Assembly: GCA_947452665.1 (NCBI GenBank)
Contig: CANGEH010000046.1
Location: 1-10,968 of the forward strand
Direction of reading: 5' to 3'
Length of the DNA stretch: 10,968 bases
Source of the DNA: Caulobacteraceae bacterium
GTDB lineage: Bacteria; Pseudomonadota; Alphaproteobacteria; Caulobacterales; Caulobacteraceae
Part shown: one piece after another, positions 6,748 to 10,968 of the stretch
Layout of the letters: each line of letters starts with the position of its first letter
How positions within the stretch are numbered: position 1 is the first letter of the stretch
Notes under the pieces: generated by a model
What the model was told of the DNA's origin: nothing
What the model saw: only the letters and a program-made list of their open reading frames with translations
Databases searched by the model: none
Position numbers and translations under genes: made by a program

Positions 6748-6778
6748 ATTATATGCTGCCCTAACCGATCGCTGTCAG
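6748..6778 (-). promoter_or_regulatory. Possible promoter of the lipoprotein gene
   Basis: On the minus strand there is a perfect TATAAT (complement of 6748-6753) about 75 bases before the lipoprotein ATG. The nearest -35 match is CTGACA (complement of 6773-6778), which differs from TTGACA at one base and lies 19 bp upstream, slightly longer than ideal. The -35 sits in the middle of the 19-bp palindrome at 6766-6784, so a bound protein there would be expected to block this promoter. Confidence 0.4.
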
Positions 6779-6784
6779 CGATCG
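6766..6784. promoter_or_regulatory. Perfect 19-bp palindrome, candidate operator
   Basis: CGATCGCTG-T-CAGCGATCG is a perfect inverted repeat with 9-bp arms around a single central base at 6775. It lies in the intergenic region between the divergent lipoprotein and phosphatase-like genes and covers the possible -35 of the lipoprotein promoter. The odd length and perfect symmetry resemble binding sites of dimeric repressors. No regulator gene lies within the window. A small stem-loop in RNA is the alternative reading. Confidence 0.45.
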
Positions 6785-6813
6785 CGCCTGTCCGTGCCAA
6801 GCTTAAGCAGGCG
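6785..6813. repeat. Inverted repeat next to the 19-bp palindrome
   Basis: CGCCTG (6785-6790) and CAGGCG (6808-6813) are complementary, with a 17-base loop that itself contains the palindrome GCTTAAGC (6801-6808). It starts immediately after the 19-bp palindrome and is followed by AGAATTTTA. It may be part of the leader or control region of the phosphatase-like gene. Chance is possible given the short arms. Confidence 0.25.
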
Positions 6814-6840
6814 AGAATTTTACCCCCCGTCTGACCTTGC

Positions 6841-6854
6841 CGGTTTAAAAACCG
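6841..6854. repeat. Inverted repeat CGGTTT-AA-AAACCG upstream of the phosphatase-like gene
   Basis: A perfect 14-bp dyad about 50 bases before the start of the phosphatase-like gene. It overlaps CCGTCAT (6852-6858), which differs by one base from the PhoB half-site CTGTCAT. It may be an operator or part of the promoter; no clear -10 and -35 pair can be assigned here. Confidence 0.3.
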
Positions 6855-6894
6855 TCATCAATCCTAGATAGCTTGCCCATCTTGTTTCGGATAC

Positions 6895-6899
6895 AGGTG
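6895..6899 (+). promoter_or_regulatory. Ribosome binding site deciding the phosphatase-like start
   Basis: AGGTG lies five bases before the ATG at 6905, the expected spacing. An in-frame GTG at 6899 would overlap this site and has no Shine-Dalgarno of its own, so the ATG at 6905 is preferred. The ATG also gives a compact signal peptide. Confidence 0.5.
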
Positions 6900-6904
6900 T
6901 GGAA

Positions 6905-7987
6905 ATGCGATCTTGGATTAGGTTTTTTGCGCCAGCTTTTGTTGCTGTTTTCGCGCTTTTGACTGCCCCTGCGATGGCCGCAGAGCCAAAACTGGTTCTG
7001 GTCACATTTGATGGGGTGCGCTGGCAGGACGTGTTCCGAGGTGCCGATCCGCGACTGGTCGATGACAAGGCCTTTGTTAATCCTGACCTTAAATCGGATG
7101 TGCTCGATCCAGCCTATGTACAGGTCAAGGACCGCGCGGCGGCCCTGATGCCATTTTTGCACGGCGTTGTGGCGAAACAAGGGGTTCTGATTGGCAATCG
7201 TGACCAGGGCCAATGCGCGTCTGTTGCCAATGATATGTGGTTTTCGTATCCGGGCTATAGCGAGATCATTACCGGCAAGCCTGACCCAAATATTGTGGAA
7301 AACGACAAGATCTGGAATCCGCGGCCTTCGTTTTTGGAATATGCCAATCAAAAACCGGGCTTTCGCGGCAAGGTGGCCATGGTCGGGACCTGGACCTTGT
7401 TTCCCTATATCCTCAACACCCAGCGCTCAAAATTGCCGGTCAATCACGGTTTTGGCGATGCCTATCCGACCGATACGCGCACGGGGCGTGAGGGCCTTGC
7501 CCTACTCAAGGCTCATAATCGGGTGACCTATATCGCCTTTGGCGACACGGACGAGCTTGCCCATGCCGGCGATTATGCGGGCTATTTGGCGGCAATGGAG
7601 CGCGCCGATGAGTATTTGCGGCAGGTCTGGGACCTTATTCAATCGGACCCCTATTATCGCGACCAGACGACCATGATCGTCTCAACCGATCATGGTCGCG
7701 GCAAAGAACCCCTATCGGCTTGGCGCGACCATGCGGGCAAGCGCTATTTCGACCTCAATCCGACCTATCAACCCGAGTTTAATGCCACAGGCGTTATTGG
7801 CTCTGACGAGGTCTGGATCGCCGCACTGGGTCCTACGATCGATAGGGCAAAAGCCCCAGCCTATACGCTGCAAAACTGCGCCTATAGTGCGCAAATCGCA
7901 AGCAGCGCCTTGTCCGCGGTGGGGCTTGACTGGCGCGCTTTTGATCCGACGATTGCCAAGCCCTTGAGCTTCGTTAAAAAGCCCTAG
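6905..7987 (+). CDS. Secreted alkaline phosphatase superfamily hydrolase
   Basis: A 360-residue protein with a signal peptide: basic start, hydrophobic core at about 7-20, likely cleavage after AMA or AMAA near residue 25. It is therefore predicted to be periplasmic. Alkaline-phosphatase-superfamily metal sites appear in order. TFDGVRWQDVF (34-44) carries Asp36. FSYPGYSEIITG (113-124) has Ser114 as the nucleophile, in the place of Thr in nucleotide pyrophosphatases. DTDELAH (214-220) carries Asp216 and His220. STDHGRG (260-266) carries Asp262 and His263, and WRDHA (273-277) carries His276. This is the expected two-metal set for hydrolysing phosphate mono- or diesters or related esters. The exact substrate is unknown. 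The gene is divergent from the lipoprotein gene and converges on the TonB-dependent receptor with 33 bp between stops. Confidence 0.85.
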   Translation: MRSWIRFFAPAFVAVFALLTAPAMAAEPKLVLVTFDGVRWQDVFRGADPRLVDDKAFVNPDLKSDVLDPAYVQVKDRAAALMPFLHGVVAKQGVLIGNRDQGQCASVANDMWFSYPGYSEIITGKPDPNIVENDKIWNPRPSFLEYANQKPGFRGKVAMVGTWTLFPYILNTQRSKLPVNHGFGDAYPTDTRTGREGLALLKAHNRVTYIAFGDTDELAHAGDYAGYLAAMERADEYLRQVWDLIQSDPYYRDQTTMIVSTDHGRGKEPLSAWRDHAGKRYFDLNPTYQPEFNATGVIGSDEVWIAALGPTIDRAKAPAYTLQNCAYSAQIASSALSAVGLDWRAFDPTIAKPLSFVKKP

Positions 7988-8020
7988 TGGACCGATCAAG
8001 GACGAGTACTGTTTTAGCCC

Positions 8021-10360
8021 CTAGAACTTGTGTCTCAAGCTCACAAAAACAGTGCGTGGCGACCCAGAGAGCAAGACCTGGGCTGTGCCGTCTGGATCGT
8101 TGGGGACATAACCGGTGAAGGCTGAAATATACTTTTTATCCAATAGGTTGGATATGTTGAGCGAGATTTCTGTGTCCTTGAGCGGCCCCTCGGCCTGCCA
8201 GCGATAGCCCATATTCAAATCCACCAGATCATGGGCCGCTATGGGGCTGTCATTTTCGTAGGTGTAATAATTGCGTCCCGTATAGGCATAGCTGAGGCCT
8301 GCAAACACCTGGCCATCATCATAGGTCAGATCCGCCTTGAACAGATCACGCGGTGATCCAGCAACCTGTTTGCCCGATGTGCGCATAGAGACATTGCCGT
8401 CGTCATCGCGAACATCGCTGCGATAGGTGGAATTGTTGCGCGTATAGGAGGCCAGCGCCGATAGGGTCGGGGTCAGCTGGGCCTTGATGGTGGCCTCAAT
8501 CCCGATACTGCGGACGGAGCCAACATTGCGATAGATCGATTCTGACTGCAAGATTGGTGAGGTTGAGGCGGAGAACTGCAGGAGGCGATTGTCGAATTCG
8601 GCGCGATAGGCGGCAATCACGGTCTCGATCTTATCATTGTGCCAGCGCCAACCGAGTTCGACGGTTTTGGAGGTTTCTGGCTTGAGGCGCGCTACGGCAT
8701 CATCGACGACGGCCTGGGTGCCATTGGCGATCACACCATCGACCTGGGCCGCAAAGGCGGCCTGGCTTTCGCTATAGTCGCCGAACACTTCATGCTGGTC
8801 TAGCGGCCGCCAAAGGAACCCGATCTGGGGCAAGAAGCCGTCCTTGGACTCGATGCGCCCGTGAATATTATAGGGATTGTCTAGGGCGGGCTTGGCATTA
8901 TCCAGTATGCGGGTTGCCGACGTGCTGGCCACCTTTTGACCCTTGAAGCCGAGATTTAAGGTTAGGTCTGGGTTCAACTTGATACTGTCAGACACATAAA
9001 ACTTGGCCGTATTGGTCTGAAAGTGGACCAGATTAGCGGTCAAGAATGGCCGGGACTGAAATTTCAGCGAATCGCGGCTCGGCTTGTCGCGGTCGAGGCC
9101 ATAATAGCGATAACCCTCCGTCGAAAGATTGCGTTCGAACCAGACGCCCGCCTTTAGGGTGTGCTGACCGACCTTATGGGTTAGGTCCCAGACCAGGCCG
9201 GAGCGTGCAAATTTATAGCTAAAGCCGCGAAATGAGATGGGCGCATTATCCTTGGTCGCGGTAGGGTCTAGCGCGTTAGGTGATTGGACATAGGGGGTAA
9301 ACCACGGCCCTTGACCACGGTCAGTGTGTCCATAAACGGTTAGGCTTGAGCTTGTGTTCTCGCCGATCGGTGTCTTCCAAGTGGCCGCGCCAATCACATC
9401 ATCCCGCAGGCCCGCACCCATATAATAGCTGTCATCGACACTGGTATAGGGGCTCGGAAACTCGGTGCCCGCAGCGGGGTTGGTTGGCTCTAGGCCGGTG
9501 TCGCCGCGATTGTGGGCTATATCGGCAAGCTTGATCGCGAGCGCGTAATTGGGTGCCAAATAGTCTGCCTTATAGCCAAGGCGCGCCATCTGTTCCTTGG
9601 AGTGTTCCAGATAGTCGTTTTCACGGCGCTGGGAGCCATTAAGCCATACGGTCACCGTGCCCTGTCCGACAGGCTGAAGGTATTTCAGATTGACCTGACG
9701 GAGCTTCTGCTCGCCGGGCCCTTTCCACTTGTTTGTATTGCTGTCGGCAAAGGCCAGAGAAGCCCGGCCGCCAAACCCGGCCAGTTCGCCACTATCGAGC
9801 CGGACAGACGCGCGGCGATACTGATCCGAACCAAGGCTAAGACTGGTCTCTAGGCCGCGATCAAGGCTGGGCTGGCGGGAGATATACTGAAGCGACCCCC
9901 CAAGATTGCTGGTGCTGGCAACTTCCAGATCGCCCGACCCTTGCGCCAGTTGCACCTGGTCAATGTTTTCTGAAATCAGGGCGCGGCTGATGTGCAGGCC
10001 ATTATGGTTGGAATAGTTCATGTCCCCGAGTGGGACGCTGTCGAGCGTGTAGCCAAGCTGGTTTTGATTAAAGCCGCGGATCGATAAGGTGGCGGAATAT
10101 TCGTAATTGCCAAACGCATCGGCGCTGGAAAAGAACACGCCGGGAAGCTGTTCGACCAATTTCAACGGGCTTGCGCCCGGTGCCTTGGTTAGGAGTTCAG
10201 AGCCCCGTACAGCCTGAACCTGCCGGGCCTGGCCGCGGCCGAAAACAACAATCTCTTCCACGGCCGGAGAGGGCGGATTGACAGCCGGGGCCTGAGCGAG
10301 CGCTGGCGATACGAGCACACTGGCCAAAACAATCAGGCTTGGCCCAAGCAAACTTTTCAC
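8021..10360 (-). CDS. TonB-dependent outer membrane receptor
   Basis: A 779-residue receptor from a GTG at 10360. This start has GGGGAGA six bases upstream and leads straight into a signal peptide (KSLLGPSLIVLASVLVSPALA, cleavage near residue 22). In-frame ATGs at 10408, 10405 and 10396 would add 12-16 residues but have no Shine-Dalgarno. VEEIVVFG (34-41) is the TonB box region. A plug domain follows (about 45-165), with LSIRGFNQNQLGYTLDSVPLGD (92-113) and LGGSLQYISRQP (153-164). The remainder is a beta barrel rich in alternating hydrophobic strands, ending in RHKF with the C-terminal Phe used for outer-membrane assembly. Receptors of this type import scarce, large substrates using TonB energy. 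The ligand cannot be read, but the neighbouring periplasmic phosphatase-like gene hints at a phosphorylated nutrient. Confidence 0.93.
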   Translation of the reverse strand: MKSLLGPSLIVLASVLVSPALAQAPAVNPPSPAVEEIVVFGRGQARQVQAVRGSELLTKAPGASPLKLVEQLPGVFFSSADAFGNYEYSATLSIRGFNQNQLGYTLDSVPLGDMNYSNHNGLHISRALISENIDQVQLAQGSGDLEVASTSNLGGSLQYISRQPSLDRGLETSLSLGSDQYRRASVRLDSGELAGFGGRASLAFADSNTNKWKGPGEQKLRQVNLKYLQPVGQGTVTVWLNGSQRRENDYLEHSKEQMARLGYKADYLAPNYALAIKLADIAHNRGDTGLEPTNPAAGTEFPSPYTSVDDSYYMGAGLRDDVIGAATWKTPIGENTSSSLTVYGHTDRGQGPWFTPYVQSPNALDPTATKDNAPISFRGFSYKFARSGLVWDLTHKVGQHTLKAGVWFERNLSTEGYRYYGLDRDKPSRDSLKFQSRPFLTANLVHFQTNTAKFYVSDSIKLNPDLTLNLGFKGQKVASTSATRILDNAKPALDNPYNIHGRIESKDGFLPQIGFLWRPLDQHEVFGDYSESQAAFAAQVDGVIANGTQAVVDDAVARLKPETSKTVELGWRWHNDKIETVIAAYRAEFDNRLLQFSASTSPILQSESIYRNVGSVRSIGIEATIKAQLTPTLSALASYTRNNSTYRSDVRDDDGNVSMRTSGKQVAGSPRDLFKADLTYDDGQVFAGLSYAYTGRNYYTYENDSPIAAHDLVDLNMGYRWQAEGPLKDTEISLNISNLLDKKYISAFTGYVPNDPDGTAQVLLSGSPRTVFVSLRHKF

Positions 10361-10366
10361 AACGTC

Positions 10367-10373
10367 TCTCCCC
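10367..10373 (-). promoter_or_regulatory. Ribosome binding site of the TonB-dependent receptor
   Basis: GGGGAGA on the minus strand lies six bases before GTG 10360-10358. It is the strongest Shine-Dalgarno in the area and decides the start in favour of this GTG over the upstream ATGs, leaving a leader of several dozen bases. Confidence 0.55.
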
Positions 10374-10448
10374 GAACGCGGGTTTAAACTACCCATCGAG
10401 GCCATCATTAGAATAAATTAATGACAGTTTTTTGTGTTTGCCGATCAA

Positions 10449-10479
10449 GCACAAAATTCTAGTAAATTTAGAATCGTGC
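10449..10479. repeat. AT-rich dyad in the lepA-receptor spacer
   Basis: On the plus strand it reads GCAC-aaa-ATTCTA-gtaaatt-TAGAAT-c-GTGC, an inverted repeat with 6-bp inner arms (10456-10461, 10469-10474) and 4-bp outer arms (10449-10452, 10476-10479). A third copy of TAGAAT lies at 10409-10414. The dyad sits in the 167-bp AT-rich spacer downstream of lepA and upstream of the receptor. It could be a weak terminator of lepA, though no T-run follows, or an operator for the receptor. I see no convincing -35/-10 pair. Confidence 0.35.
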
Positions 10480-10527
10480 CCTGTTATTTTAAGTTTTAGA
10501 TGATTTCTATATTGTTAAACATAATCT

Positions 10528-10968
10528 CTAATCCGCATCCATCTTGAGTGCCGCAATAAACGCTTCTTGCGGAATCTCGACCTTGCCGAACTGGCGCATC
10601 TTTTTCTTGCCCTCTTTTTGCTTGTCGAGCAGCTTGCGTTTGCGTGACAGGTCGCCGCCATAGCATTTGGCGGTCACGTCCTTGCGCAGGGCGCGGACGG
10701 TTTCGCGGGCAATAATGCGGCCACCGATTGCGGCCTGGATCGGGATAACAAACAGGTGCTGAGGGATTAGGTCCTTCATCTTCTCGCACATGCCGCGGCC
10801 GCGCTGCTCGGCCCGGTCGCGGTGCACCAGCATGGACAGGGCATCGACGGGCTCGGCATTGACCAGGATCGACATCTTGACCAGATCGCCGGTGCGATAA
10901 TCCTCGATTTGGTAATCAAAGCTCGCATAGCCCTTGGAGATGGATTTTAGGCGGTCGTAAAAATCGAA
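10528..10968 (-). CDS. lepA: Elongation factor 4 (LepA), C-terminal fragment
   Basis: The last 146 codons of lepA; the 5' part lies beyond the right edge and the reading frame is open to it. The fragment starts with FDFYDRLKSISKGYASFDYQ, from the domain IV/V region, and continues with SILVNAEPVDALSMLVHR. It ends with the LepA-specific C-terminal domain CYGGDLSRKRKLLDKQKEGK and KMRQFGKVEIPQEAF, a highly conserved signature. LepA is a ribosome-associated GTPase that acts on stalled or mis-translocated ribosomes and in 30S biogenesis. The GTPase domain is outside the window. The fragment shows no frameshift and the C-terminus is intact. The AT-rich spacer after its stop suggests the receptor gene has its own promoter. 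Confidence 0.97.
   Translation of the reverse strand, partial: FDFYDRLKSISKGYASFDYQIEDYRTGDLVKMSILVNAEPVDALSMLVHRDRAEQRGRGMCEKMKDLIPQHLFVIPIQAAIGGRIIARETVRALRKDVTAKCYGGDLSRKRKLLDKQKEGKKKMRQFGKVEIPQEAFIAALKMDAD

Noticed and set aside
6845..7351. Minus-strand open frame overlapping the signal peptide region of the phosphatase-like gene
   Set aside because: It covers conserved catalytic motifs of the plus-strand gene and has no recognisable domain.
1..10968. CRISPR array, tRNA, rRNA, insertion sequence or prophage
   Set aside because: No direct-repeat array, tRNA-like fold, transposase or integrase motif, or terminal inverted repeat with target duplication was seen, including around the AT-rich lipoprotein gene.

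Overview
The window reads as chromosomal DNA of a moderately GC-rich alphaproteobacterium. A Caulobacterales-like or sphingomonad-like host fits best: it has a TonB-dependent receptor with a Phe C-terminus, a spinster-type MFS start, an MFE-2-type short-chain dehydrogenase and a GH84 enzyme like those of other alphaproteobacteria. The lineage is an inference from gene content only. No tRNA, rRNA, CRISPR array, transposase or integrase was seen. Both window edges cut through genes: an MFS transporter on the left and lepA on the right.

Left part (1-3311). The 5' end of an MFS transporter (-) is divergent from a glutathione S-transferase (+). A perfect 10-bp-stem hairpin separates the GST gene from a convergent two-gene unit on the minus strand, an EntS/MFS_3-type transporter followed 37 bp later by an MFE-2-like SDR. 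A divergent intergenic region of about 180 bp follows.

Middle (3312-5339). A plus-strand cluster holds a GNAT acetyltransferase, a DUF861-type cupin and a GH84 O-GlcNAcase-type hydrolase. The cupin and GH84 genes overlap by 8 bp and are probably translationally coupled. This is the most distinctive functional grouping in the window: human O-GlcNAcase joins a GH84 domain and a GNAT-like domain in one chain, and here the two occur as separate neighbouring genes.

Accessory-looking segment (5348-6904). A convergent gene encodes a 441-residue predicted lipoprotein of unknown function. It is strikingly AT-rich next to its neighbours, which suggests horizontal transfer. The 231-bp region upstream of it holds a perfect 19-bp palindrome overlapping a possible promoter, plus two more dyads, and separates it from the next, divergent gene.

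Right part (6905-10968). A secreted alkaline-phosphatase-superfamily hydrolase (+) converges on a TonB-dependent outer-membrane receptor (-), with 33 bp between their stop codons. They may handle a phosphorylated nutrient together: one opens the outer membrane to it and the other removes phosphate in the periplasm. That link rests on adjacency alone. An AT-rich 167-bp spacer with three TAGAAT elements separates the receptor from the 3' end of lepA (elongation factor 4).
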